6,877 nucleotides of DNA from Patescibacteria group bacterium. GTDB taxonomy: Bacteria; Patescibacteria; Microgenomatia; Levybacterales; UBA12049. Numbering within the stretch: position 1 is the stretch's first letter; every line of letters starts with the position of its first letter. The stretch spans positions 1-6,877 of the forward strand of contig JAMCTK010000037.1 in NCBI GenBank assembly GCA_023381035.1. Reading direction: 5' to 3'. The position numbers and the translations under genes were made by a program. The notes under the pieces were generated by a model. The model was not told the origin of the DNA, did not search any database, and saw only the letters and a list, made by a program, of their open reading frames with translations. Below, piece after piece: positions 1 through 5,562 of the stretch.

Positions 1-268
1 CCAGGTATTTAATATTTGATTGTCCGGACATAAACCAATAAAGTTCGTGCATTACTCCATTCCAATAGACTTTTTTTGTGGTGAGAAGTGGAAAATCTTT
101 TGACAAATCGTAACGACACTGTCTGCCGAAAACACTGTATGATTTAACTCCTGTTCCGCGGTCAACATTGATTACGCCGTTTTTAAGAACATCTTTCATG
201 AGGTCTAAATATTGATATTCTTGATGAACTTTAATGGTTTTCACTTTATCTTTTTTAACTGTTTTCAT
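1..268 (-). CDS. thyA: Thymidylate synthase, N-terminal part (cut by window edge)
   Basis: Reading the minus strand from ATG at 268 gives 89 residues before the window ends. Thymidylate synthase methylates dUMP to dTMP using 5,10-methylene-tetrahydrofolate in the cytoplasm. Recognisable family blocks are, in order: [12 protein letters not shown] (20-31), DRGTG with the phosphate-binding Arg (R37), [11 protein letters not shown] (45-55), FPLLTTKK (59-66) and [16 protein letters not shown] (74-89) with the conserved Glu75. The catalytic Cys lies further on, outside the window. Compared with E. coli ThyA there is a basic N-terminal extension of roughly 17 residues and one extra residue in the loop after the Arg (GTGVKSYS against TGTGTLS). 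The frame stays open upstream, so a start at TTG 280 is possible, but ATG 268 is the simplest choice. No clear SD or -10 box lies directly before it. It belongs functionally with the dcd-tmk-dut operon to the right but is separated from it by an opposite-strand gene. Confidence 0.92.
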   Translation of the reverse strand, partial: MKTVKKDKVKTIKVHQEYQYLDLMKDVLKNGVINVDRGTGVKSYSVFGRQCRYDLSKDFPLLTTKKVYWNGVMHELYWFMSGQSNIKYL

Positions 269-306
269 TATTTTTTTCAAGAGATCAAACGCTATCAGTT
301 GCTTTT

Positions 307-315
307 TGATATAAT
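307..315 (+). promoter_or_regulatory. Extended -10 promoter for the 322-798 gene, leaderless
   Basis: TGATATAAT is a perfect extended -10 element (TGn + TATAAT at 310-315). Only six bases separate it from ATG 322, so transcription would start at or next to the A of the start codon. I see no good -35 box upstream, which fits an extended -10 promoter. Leaderless status is inferred from spacing. Confidence 0.75.
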
Positions 316-321
316 CGGGCT

Positions 322-798
322 ATGACAGAAAATACTGATCAGATGACATTCCCTGTCAGTACAATAAGGATCGAAAAACCCAGAAGAACTGTCATTGGAA
401 ATATTGCCAGAGCTAAGAAATTTATTCAATCATCCGGAGTAAATTCAAAGACAGCCGATACTTTAACTACTCAAACAGTTGGTTTGCCTGAGGATCAAAT
501 TTTGCCAACCAAAACATATCGCTATGGAGAAGGCCCTCCGGATGAACTAGGAAGAACAAATATAAACCCCGATTACGGAATTCCTGCTGAACTATCTACT
601 GAGGCAGAGTTAAAAGAATTAAGAGATAGCTTAGAAAAAACAACCGAAAGGATACAAATTCACACGAAAAGTAAACCTAAGAAAAACCAAGGCCTTCCGG
701 ATGAGCTCGGAAGAACAAATAAACTTGATCCTGAATATGGAATTCCTGCTGCTTTTTATTCTGAAGAAGAAATAGAAAATATAAAGAATGGCAAATAA
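322..798 (+). CDS. Unrecognised protein with two copies of a PDELGRTN...YGIPA repeat
   Basis: This is a 158-residue, hydrophilic, probably cytoplasmic protein; no signal peptide or membrane segment is visible. I do not recognise the family. Its notable feature is an internal duplication: residues 71-89 begin GPPDELGRTN and end YGIPA, and residues 124-143 begin GLPDELGRTN and end YGIPA. Each copy is followed by an acidic, probably helical stretch (STEAELKELRDSL and SEEEIENIKNG). The copies are separated by a Lys/Thr-rich linker (about 103-123), and the second copy reaches the C-terminus. A weaker echo, VGLPEDQIL, occurs at 53-61. The N-terminal 50 residues are basic and Ser/Thr-rich. ATG 322 is chosen because it lies directly behind a perfect extended -10 box. 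The gene is convergent with the dut-like gene (41-bp gap, no clear terminator) and divergent from thyA. The repeated motif could bind a ligand or partner, but no function can be assigned. Confidence 0.75.
   Translation: MTENTDQMTFPVSTIRIEKPRRTVIGNIARAKKFIQSSGVNSKTADTLTTQTVGLPEDQILPTKTYRYGEGPPDELGRTNINPDYGIPAELSTEAELKELRDSLEKTTERIQIHTKSKPKKNQGLPDELGRTNKLDPEYGIPAAFYSEEEIENIKNGK
532..753 (+). repeat. Intragenic duplication encoding the PDELGRTN/YGIPA motif
   Basis: Copy 1 is at 532-588 and copy 2 at 691-750, with the similarity fading beyond them. They match at the DNA level in long blocks, for example the bases of CCGGATGA, GGAAGAACAAAT and GGAATTCCTGCTG. Copy 2 has one extra codon in the middle. 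Differences are mostly synonymous or conservative (PDY/PEY, GPP/GLP), which suggests a duplication kept by selection on the protein. Confidence 0.8.
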
Positions 799-839
799 CC
801 ATTATTTCAAGCTTTGCATCAGCTCCTCTAATTTCATAT

Positions 840-1379
840 TTAGACTTGTTTTTCTTTCTTAGTCGTAGACACTCTGCCACCTTGCCATTGTCCTCGATAC
901 ATGTTCCCTTTTCCTTCTACTTCCGAAAATTGAATATGAACAAAGCGAGCTCCCATCTCTATCTTTACCGTAACTGGTCCTTCATTAACTAAACCAAAAG
1001 TTAATCCACCACAATATCCGGGTGGCACATTTCCAGTACGAATCATTAGTCCGCTTCTGTAAGTTGTTGAACGAGGAGTAATTGAAGCGGTTAGATTATC
1101 CGGCATATTTACACTCTCTATTGTTTTGGTTAATAAAAAATCACCTGGCTTTATTGTTACAGAATTTGACTTTCCTTCTTCATATTTTTTAATTAATTTT
1201 ATGTCTGCCGTATGTCTTTCGGTTACACCCAAAAATGCTTTACCTGAAATTTTATAAACTTCTCCAAGACGCAAGTCAAAACCTGCTCCTTCAGGATTTG
1301 TTAATTCCCTCTCAGATAAATTTTCAACCAATTTAATTTTCTTAACAAGACTAAGTAATTTTTTTGGACCAAGAACCAT
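840..1379 (-). CDS. dUTPase/dCTP deaminase superfamily protein, probable dUTP diphosphatase lacking the usual catalytic Asp
   Basis: This 179-residue protein is the third gene of a minus-strand operon; its ATG lies 2 bases after the tmk stop. The dUTPase-fold motifs are GAGFDLRLGE (31-40), PRSTTYRSG (102-110), NVPPGYCGGLTFGLVNEG (117-134), GARFVHIQF (143-151) and C-terminal YRGQWQGGRVST (161-172). The last resembles the nucleotide-capping tail of archaeal-type dUTPases (YRGQ.QG). Aligned by eye to Dcd in the same operon, the position of the dCTP deaminase catalytic Glu (Glu133 there) is Gly129, so it should not deaminate dCTP. The dUTPase motif-3 Asp (I-D-x-x-Y) is Pro119. The operon context (dcd, tmk, nearby thyA) argues for dUTP to dUMP hydrolysis. 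The altered centre means either a variant mechanism, a regulatory homologue, or a different nucleotide substrate. Family membership is confident; activity is not. Confidence 0.75.
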   Translation of the reverse strand: MVLGPKKLLSLVKKIKLVENLSERELTNPEGAGFDLRLGEVYKISGKAFLGVTERHTADIKLIKKYEEGKSNSVTIKPGDFLLTKTIESVNMPDNLTASITPRSTTYRSGLMIRTGNVPPGYCGGLTFGLVNEGPVTVKIEMGARFVHIQFSEVEGKGNMYRGQWQGGRVSTTKKEKQV

Positions 1380-1381
1380 AT

Positions 1382-2044
1382 TTAAAATCTCTTTTCTATT
1401 TCTTCTATTATTTCCTTTGTCACTTCTTCTACAGAATTTCCCGCCTCTATCTTAACAAATTCTTGTGGAAACTTATCAAGTAAATATTTATATCCTTTCT
1501 CTATTTTAGGAAACATTTTTGCGTTGTCATAAATTTCTTTGTGCTTATGACTTTTCTTAATTCTCAACAATGCTTTATCCATTGGAAGATTTAAATAAAA
1601 AGAAAGATCGGGTTTAGTAAACTGGTTGTATGCAGAGAGTATGGAAAACGAAACCAGATATTGATCTATGTCTCCTTCTAAATCTGCCATCCCATAAGCA
1701 ACAGACGACCAAAAATATCTATCGCAAACAACAAAATACCCGTCTTTAAGCTTGTTCCCAATTTCTTCCTGATGAATTACTCGATCCGCACAGTAAAGAT
1801 ATTGAATAGCAACTCGAGGAATAGTTATTTCCCCCGACAAAACTCTTTCCCTAATAAATTGTCCTATTGGAGATTTTGTTGGCTCTTTAGTAGCAACAGC
1901 CTTATATCCTCTTCTGTTTAATTCTTCAACGATTCGTGCAACTTGAGTTGTTTTGCCTGTCCCCTCGTTCCCCTCAAGAACAATTAATTTACCCTTGTAA
2001 GGATTTTTTTTAAATTCCATGTCTAATTCCAAATGATATTTCAT
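1382..2044 (-). CDS. tmk: Thymidylate kinase (dTMP kinase)
   Basis: This 220-residue P-loop kinase phosphorylates dTMP to dTDP with ATP. Visible motifs are the Walker A loop GNEGTGKTTQ (25-34), KEPT (53-56, a variant of the usual REPGGT), LYCADRVIHQEEI (83-95) with the conserved ADR, DRYFWSSVAYG (108-118) containing the DRY signature, and a Lys/His-rich lid RIKKSHKHKEIYD (161-173). Having an acidic residue rather than Arg in the P-loop together with a basic lid resembles the bacterial type II arrangement. Length is normal. The start is ATG 2044, whose ATGA overlaps the dcd stop by 4 nt, implying translational coupling. An internal Met9 is an alternative start that would remove an N-terminal extension of eight residues. 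No strong SD precedes it. It is the central gene of the dcd-tmk-dut-like operon. Confidence 0.93.
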   Translation of the reverse strand: MKYHLELDMEFKKNPYKGKLIVLEGNEGTGKTTQVARIVEELNRRGYKAVATKEPTKSPIGQFIRERVLSGEITIPRVAIQYLYCADRVIHQEEIGNKLKDGYFVVCDRYFWSSVAYGMADLEGDIDQYLVSFSILSAYNQFTKPDLSFYLNLPMDKALLRIKKSHKHKEIYDNAKMFPKIEKGYKYLLDKFPQEFVKIEAGNSVEEVTKEIIEEIEKRF

Positions 2045-2607
2045 TCTTCGTGGATCTTGGATTCTAATGGGCCGTTTTGGAATTTATACTTTGCCTCTTT
2101 TTTTTTAGAATAAGGCGTTTCCGACTCGCTACTTAGTTGCTCAAACGTCATAGCACAAATCCTCATTCCCGGATATAAAGCAACCGGAATTCTGCCAAGA
2201 TTCCCAAGCTCTAAGACAGCGTGTCCATCCCATCCCGGATCAAAAATACTGGCTGTTGAATGAACAACTATTCCTAGTCTTCCAAGAGAAGAACGGCCTT
2301 CTAATCTTCCCAATAATTTCGGGGAAATTGTAATTTTCTCAAGTGTTACTGCCAGGACAAAATCCCCTGGTTGCATAACAAATCTCTCTCCGTCTGCAAC
2401 TCTTAACTCTTTCGTGATTTCATTGCTGTAATCTTTTTTTGTCGGATCTATGAATGCATTTTTACTGTGATCAAAAATACGAAATGTATTTCCTAAACGA
2501 AGATCAATTGAACACGATCCCAATTGACTCTTAAGATCCGGATCTGGATTAATCTTAATGTCTCCGTTTTTAAGTGCAACTTTAATGTCTTTATCAGAAA
2601 GGACCAT
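2041..2607 (-). CDS. dcd: dCTP deaminase
   Basis: This 188-residue protein is the first gene of the minus-strand operon. dCTP deaminase converts dCTP to dUTP, feeding dUMP to thymidylate synthase. Motifs: GSCSIDLRLGNTFR (30-43), MQPGDFVLAVTLE (78-90), GRSSLGRLGIVVHSTA (104-119), FDPGWDGHAVLELGN (122-136) with catalytic Glu133, YPGMRICAMTFEQL (145-158), and the C-terminal PYSKKKEAKYKFQNG (165-179) that closes over the nucleotide. Length matches the family (about 190). The GRSSLGRLG...HSTA block looks closer to the bifunctional dCTP deaminase/dUTPase type of actinobacteria and archaea than to E. coli, so it might release dUMP directly. That would fit a dut-like partner with a degraded active site, but it is inference. 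The start at ATG 2607 is supported by a -10 box ending 7 bases upstream. Confidence 0.92.
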   Translation of the reverse strand: MVLSDKDIKVALKNGDIKINPDPDLKSQLGSCSIDLRLGNTFRIFDHSKNAFIDPTKKDYSNEITKELRVADGERFVMQPGDFVLAVTLEKITISPKLLGRLEGRSSLGRLGIVVHSTASIFDPGWDGHAVLELGNLGRIPVALYPGMRICAMTFEQLSSESETPYSKKKEAKYKFQNGPLESKIHEE

Positions 2608-2614
2608 AAAAGTT

Positions 2615-2623
2615 ATTATAACA
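2615..2623 (-). promoter_or_regulatory. Extended -10 promoter of the dcd-tmk-dut-like operon, leaderless
   Basis: On the minus strand, TGTTATAAT (2623 to 2615) is a perfect extended -10 element. Seven bases follow before ATG 2607, so the transcript would begin at or one base before the start codon. The divergent cysteine-rich gene's -35 box (2630-2635) lies only about 7 bp behind it, so the two polymerase footprints would overlap and the promoters may exclude one another. Confidence 0.75.
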
Positions 2624-2629
2624 AAACTC

Positions 2630-2658
2630 TTGACAAATTACGTCTGATAATCCTTAAT
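2630..2658 (+). promoter_or_regulatory. Sigma70-type promoter of the cysteine-rich protein gene, leaderless
   Basis: Consensus -35 TTGACA (2630-2635), a 17-bp spacer, and a weaker -10 CTTAAT (2653-2658). Seven bases separate the -10 from GTG 2666, placing the start of transcription on the start codon. An alternative -10, GATAAT at 2646-2651, is closer to consensus but only 10 bp from the TTGACA. Confidence 0.55.
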
Positions 2659-2665
2659 AAAGTAA

Positions 2666-3205
2666 GTGGCTGCAAAAAAACAAAAAAATAACAGCATAAA
2701 TCTTCTTAAAGGCATAACCGGATCGCGCCTTGCCAAAATTATTGCAGTAATAGCGATCGTCCTAACAATCCCCGTAACAGTTCTAATGTCGCAAAAGCAA
2801 CAGAACACTCAACAGGAGGCGGCCGGCTGTCCAGGCACCTGCATCAATATCTTTAGTCAAAATTGTAATGGAACACTAAAACGTGGAGTTTGCCCGGGAG
2901 ATGCAAAATGGATATGTTGTATTCCAAAAAAAACTACAACGGCAAGTAAGTCATGCTGGGATTATGGTGGAGTTTGCATAGACACCAACAAGCAATCTAA
3001 ATGTAATAATGGAACCAGTCCCGTAGCAGGTCTTTGCCCAGGAGGCACGAACAACATTAAATGTTGCAAGCCTACAGTACAAGAAAAGTGTGTGGAGAAG
3101 TATCCGAAAGGAGCTTGTCAAAATGACAATCAACCATGCTCAGGAAAATATCTAAAAGGGCTGTGTAATGGACCTAGCTACAGGCTCTGTTGTACGAAAA
3201 AATAA
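2666..3205 (+). CDS. Membrane-anchored protein with three six-cysteine (CC-ending) modules
   Basis: This 179-residue protein has a basic N-terminus (1-24), one hydrophobic segment (about 25-41, IIAVIAIVLTIPVTVLM) and a Gln-rich linker (43-50). The rest holds 18 cysteines in three modules. Cys positions are 55, 59, 67, 76, 84, 85; then 97, 104, 113, 124, 133, 134; then 142, 151, 158, 167, 175, 176. Every module follows C-C-C-GxC-CC with similar spacing, and the first two have a GxCPG motif. The topology implied is N-in with the Cys-rich part outside, where three disulfides per module could form. The spacing resembles beta-defensin frameworks and, from memory, small GxCPG...CC domains attached to secreted cell-wall hydrolases in fungi. 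No catalytic domain is present. The start is GTG 2666, supported by the promoter spacing. Possible roles are surface adhesion, wall or host-cell binding, or a toxin/antimicrobial; the sequence does not decide. Confidence 0.8.
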   Translation: MAAKKQKNNSINLLKGITGSRLAKIIAVIAIVLTIPVTVLMSQKQQNTQQEAAGCPGTCINIFSQNCNGTLKRGVCPGDAKWICCIPKKTTTASKSCWDYGGVCIDTNKQSKCNNGTSPVAGLCPGGTNNIKCCKPTVQEKCVEKYPKGACQNDNQPCSGKYLKGLCNGPSYRLCCTKK

Positions 3206-3226
3206 TCCTCTTGGAGTTGGATAAAT

Positions 3227-3631
3227 TTATAGTTCCTCAACTACCCAATCTTCTCCATTGCGGACGATAAATATAGGCTTAACTTCCAAGTCCATTGCCC
3301 CCAGCATTCCTTTAATAATTCTTGCGGCCTCTTTTGTTTCTTGTTTATGTTGTTCATCGGCAACCGGATTTCCAGCACACTCTTGATGACCATGAACAAC
3401 TATTCCTTTTGAAAGATGTTTTGTTAAGGAAATAAGTATCTTGTTTTTAACTGATTCCAAAAGTTTCGGATCTGCATCTTTTTTAAGGACCTGGCCAACC
3501 AAGCCTGCTTCTGTAATTGTATCGGCAAATTTTACTCCGTAACGAGCTTTCCCATATTTAGCAACAGGACATTGAACTCTTCCGTCCATGCAGCCAACTG
3601 ATGTAAAAAATGTTTCTCCGACTTGAGACAT
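3227..3631 (-). CDS. Small beta-carbonic-anhydrase-like zinc protein
   Basis: This 134-residue protein carries the zinc-site pattern of beta-class carbonic anhydrases: C14-M-D16-G-R18 near the N-terminus and H82-Q-E-C85 after a predicted strand (KGIVVHGHQECAGN, 75-88). That matches the family's CxDxR and HxxC, which bind Zn through Cys, His and Cys with the Asp-Arg pair acting in catalysis. The rest is smaller than a typical beta enzyme (about 200 residues), lacking the N-terminal arm and C-terminal helices. Carbonic anhydrase would interconvert CO2 and bicarbonate; related folds also hydrolyse CS2 or COS, so the substrate is uncertain. ATG 3631 is supported by TATATT ending 7 bases upstream. 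It is convergent with the cysteine-rich gene (21 bp) and head-to-head with a second carbonic-anhydrase-like gene (113 bp), suggesting linked function. Confidence 0.65.
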   Translation of the reverse strand: MSQVGETFFTSVGCMDGRVQCPVAKYGKARYGVKFADTITEAGLVGQVLKKDADPKLLESVKNKILISLTKHLSKGIVVHGHQECAGNPVADEQHKQETKEAARIIKGMLGAMDLEVKPIFIVRNGEDWVVEEL

Positions 3632-3638
3632 AAAAATA

Positions 3639-3667
3639 AATATACTTTACTTTTTTAATAATTACAA
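3639..3667 (-). promoter_or_regulatory. Promoter of the small carbonic-anhydrase-like gene, leaderless
   Basis: Minus strand: -35 TTGTAA (3667 to 3662), 17-bp spacer, -10 TATATT (3644 to 3639), then seven bases to ATG 3631. The predicted transcript starts at or one base before the start codon. Confidence 0.65.
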
Positions 3668-3707
3668 TATGCAGGTTCAATATGTCTTACTACAGGCTTT
3701 TTCCTTA

Positions 3708-3735
3708 TTGACATTAAACATGAATCTGCTAAAAT
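3708..3735 (+). promoter_or_regulatory. Strong promoter of the CsoSCA-like gene, nearly leaderless
   Basis: Consensus -35 TTGACA (3708-3713), 16-bp spacer and -10 TAAAAT (3730-3735) with an extended TGC in front (TGCTAAAAT, 3727-3735). Nine bases separate the -10 from GTG 3745, so the leader is 0-3 nt. It faces away from the small carbonic-anhydrase-like promoter; the -35 boxes are 40 bp apart, leaving room for a shared operator. Confidence 0.8.
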
Positions 3736-3744
3736 CCTTTACTT

Positions 3745-5316
3745 GTGAGCCAACAAGAAATAAATTTAGGTGGAAAGCCATTTACGGTCGTCAGAAAAGG
3801 GGTAGATCAGATAGCTCCCTCTTCTCCAGTTGAAGCTAAAGAGAGTACTAGTGAAACCGTCGAAAACTCAGTTAGAAGAATTGTAAATGAAGCTCGCAAT
3901 TGTGCTCTTTCCAGAATCGACCAAAATTCTCCCGAAGCAAAATTAAGAGTTTTAAATGCCTTAGGCGACACCCTAACTCCTTTTGTTGAAGAAAATTTAA
4001 TAATCGCCGATCAAATAAGCTCCGAGAGATTTAAAAAACATGAAGCTGAAATTACTAAATTTTTAGACTGTGATTTGGGAGCAGATTTATGTCCGGACGG
4101 CAGAATATATATACAATCAATTGCCGAAGCGCGAGTGCTGGGGCTTGCCAGAACACCAATGGGACTTCCTAAAACACGTAGATCTACAGGAGGCAATCAT
4201 GAATATGTTATTGATGATCCTGATAAGGCAGCTTCAATTACAATTAAGATAAAAAATAGGCTTGCAAATGGCGAGAATCCGGAACTAGTCCAATTTGGGG
4301 GAATCCATATAGACTCACACAACCCCCCACATGGATGCGGAGCAGTAAAAAATGCAATTTTAGAGGAAGGACATCCTTTAGAAATTGCTATGGCAGACGG
4401 AGGAGTAAGATTTTACTTTAATAAATTCGGACATTTGCTTACAGCTGTAGAAAATAATGCCAGAATCGCAGGCGGAAAAGCAACGTTTGTAGATATGGCA
4501 CACGATTCACATAATGATAGCTTAATCTTTGGATTAAAAGAGGCACTTTCAAACCCTCGAGCATATAATTCAAGCTTAACGTTAGAACAAAACTTAGAAG
4601 AACTTCATGACGATGGAAAAATATTGATGACTGTAGGACTAGACGAAGTTTTTAAAGATAAAATATTGGGAATCGCCCGTGCGTTAGGACTTGATAAATT
4701 GGATTCAAGCGATCCCAGCAAATTTTCCGACACAAGCATTGCTCTTGGAACCATTGCTAAGTTTATAACTCAACAGGAAGAGGCTAAGGGATATGAATGG
4801 ATTCCGGATGCAATAAAAGAAGGAAAATCGGTATCAGCGTTACGATCTATTGCTTATATCTCAATAAGAAATACCGCATATAGAATGCTTTGTGACATTC
4901 AACCAGGAGAACATGATCTTATAGAGCATCCTGAGGAATTAATGATGGTAGGACCAGTTACAGTCATCTATCATAAGAGGAGCATACCTTTCACTTTAAA
5001 AACTACAAGAGGACCTCTTCAAGATGACGTCGTTGCTACTGCAAAAACTCTATATGGAATGTTCGGAGGTTTTGTAAGAAATAAAAAGAACTTGGAGACA
5101 GAGGGTAGGATAATATTAGTTACGGGAGAACATGCTCCGGAAATTTATAGCAATTCTAAAAATTCTGATGCAGAACTTACCAGAACTCTTATGACAGTAA
5201 TGGATAATGCCGCCCTACTTAGAGAGGAATACCAGGAAAGCGTTGAAGCCGGAGAAACTATTGTTTTAAGCGTCATAATGCACCCCGGAACAAGACAAAT
5301 ACTTCAAATAGTTTAA
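3745..5316 (+). CDS. Large carbonic-anhydrase-like protein, resembles carboxysome shell enzyme CsoSCA
   Basis: This 523-residue protein appears soluble; no signal or membrane segment is seen. The probable zinc site is C116-P-D118-G-R120 plus H188 and C198 in GGIHIDSHNPPHGCGAV (185-201). The HGCGA ending and CxDGR are carbonic-anhydrase-like. From memory, CsoSCA of Halothiobacillus (about 514 residues) uses Cys173, Asp175, His242 and Cys253; the spacings here (Cys to His 72, Cys to Cys 82) are close to its 69 and 80, and the length agrees. An alpha-helical N-terminal region (about 38-110) and a long C-terminal half (about 240-523) without zinc ligands also fit its three-part layout. If so, it hydrates CO2 or dehydrates bicarbonate. 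No carboxysome shell or RuBisCO gene is in view, so its role would be different. The start is GTG 3745, directly behind a strong promoter; no later Met is near. The gene ends before a hairpin at 5375-5402. Confidence 0.6.
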   Translation: MSQQEINLGGKPFTVVRKGVDQIAPSSPVEAKESTSETVENSVRRIVNEARNCALSRIDQNSPEAKLRVLNALGDTLTPFVEENLIIADQISSERFKKHEAEITKFLDCDLGADLCPDGRIYIQSIAEARVLGLARTPMGLPKTRRSTGGNHEYVIDDPDKAASITIKIKNRLANGENPELVQFGGIHIDSHNPPHGCGAVKNAILEEGHPLEIAMADGGVRFYFNKFGHLLTAVENNARIAGGKATFVDMAHDSHNDSLIFGLKEALSNPRAYNSSLTLEQNLEELHDDGKILMTVGLDEVFKDKILGIARALGLDKLDSSDPSKFSDTSIALGTIAKFITQQEEAKGYEWIPDAIKEGKSVSALRSIAYISIRNTAYRMLCDIQPGEHDLIEHPEELMMVGPVTVIYHKRSIPFTLKTTRGPLQDDVVATAKTLYGMFGGFVRNKKNLETEGRIILVTGEHAPEIYSNSKNSDAELTRTLMTVMDNAALLREEYQESVEAGETIVLSVIMHPGTRQILQIV

Positions 5317-5374
5317 ATTTTTAACTGAATAAAATAAGTTTTCGAATATTAAAGCTTATACTATATTATAGGTC

Positions 5375-5402
5375 TAAATTCCCCTACAGAATTTAAATTT
5401 TT
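5375..5402 (+). terminator. AT-rich hairpin with T-run after the CsoSCA-like gene
   Basis: TAAATTC (5375-5381) and GAATTTA (5389-5395) form a perfect 7-bp stem around a 7-base loop (CCCTACA), followed by AA and a TTTTT run (5398-5402). The stem is A/T-rich and so weak, but position and T-run fit an intrinsic terminator for the plus-strand gene ending at 5316. It also ends next to the stop of the convergent small membrane gene; on that strand no U-run follows. Confidence 0.5.
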
Positions 5403-5562
5403 ATTCCGACTGTTTCTTTTTGAAGATATTTTTAAAGAATTTAAATGAATTAAAAAATGTCTTACATTCCTTAAGTACAGCAAGGATCCTATACAGGATC
5501 ACTGCCAAAATAATTAATAGTGTAACTAAAATTCCTGCAATAATATAAGTTAAAATTGCCAT
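5401..5562 (-). CDS. Small single-TM membrane protein (53 residues), unrecognised
   Basis: Minus-strand ATG 5562 opens a 53-residue frame ending in TAA at 5401-5403. The N-terminal half is one long hydrophobic segment (ILTYIIAGILVTLLIILAV, 3-21, continuing to about 31), followed by a basic, Phe/Lys-rich tail (KECKTFFNSFKFFKNIFKKK, 31-50). By the positive-inside rule the tail would be cytoplasmic, with the N-terminus outside. There is one Cys (33). No homologue comes to mind. A 7-codon frame starting at ATG 5588 (MDEWKIL) ends four bases upstream, and no clear SD or -10 box directly precedes ATG 5562. It lies downstream of tRNA-Ile on the same strand and convergent with the CsoSCA-like gene. 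Amino-acid composition supports a real coding frame, but short length limits certainty. Confidence 0.6.
   Translation of the reverse strand: MAILTYIIAGILVTLLIILAVILYRILAVLKECKTFFNSFKFFKNIFKKKQSE

Noticed and set aside
799..839. Terminator in the convergent gap after the repeat-protein gene
   Set aside because: Only short A/T-rich pairings such as CAAGCTTTG are present, with no stable stem or T-run.
677..880. Minus-strand frame of 67 codons
   Set aside because: It overlaps the repeat-protein gene and the end of the dut-like gene antisense or out of frame, with no promoter or recognisable motif.
2951..3133. Minus-strand 60-codon frame opposite the cysteine-rich gene
   Set aside because: The plus strand shows a regular 18-cysteine pattern, so the minus frame is its shadow.
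3206..3226. Possible terminator between the convergent Cys-rich and small CA-like genes
   Set aside because: On the minus strand ATCC...GGAT gives only a 4-bp stem before TATTTTTT; too weak to list as a feature.
4011..4252. Short frames on both strands inside the CsoSCA-like gene
   Set aside because: They lie in other frames of a well-supported 523-residue coding region and have no start signals or motifs of their own.
5487..5504. Inverted repeat GATCCT-ATAC-AGGATC as a terminator
   Set aside because: It lies inside the 53-residue TM coding frame and has no T-run on either strand; it could be an RNA hairpin but there is no support for termination.
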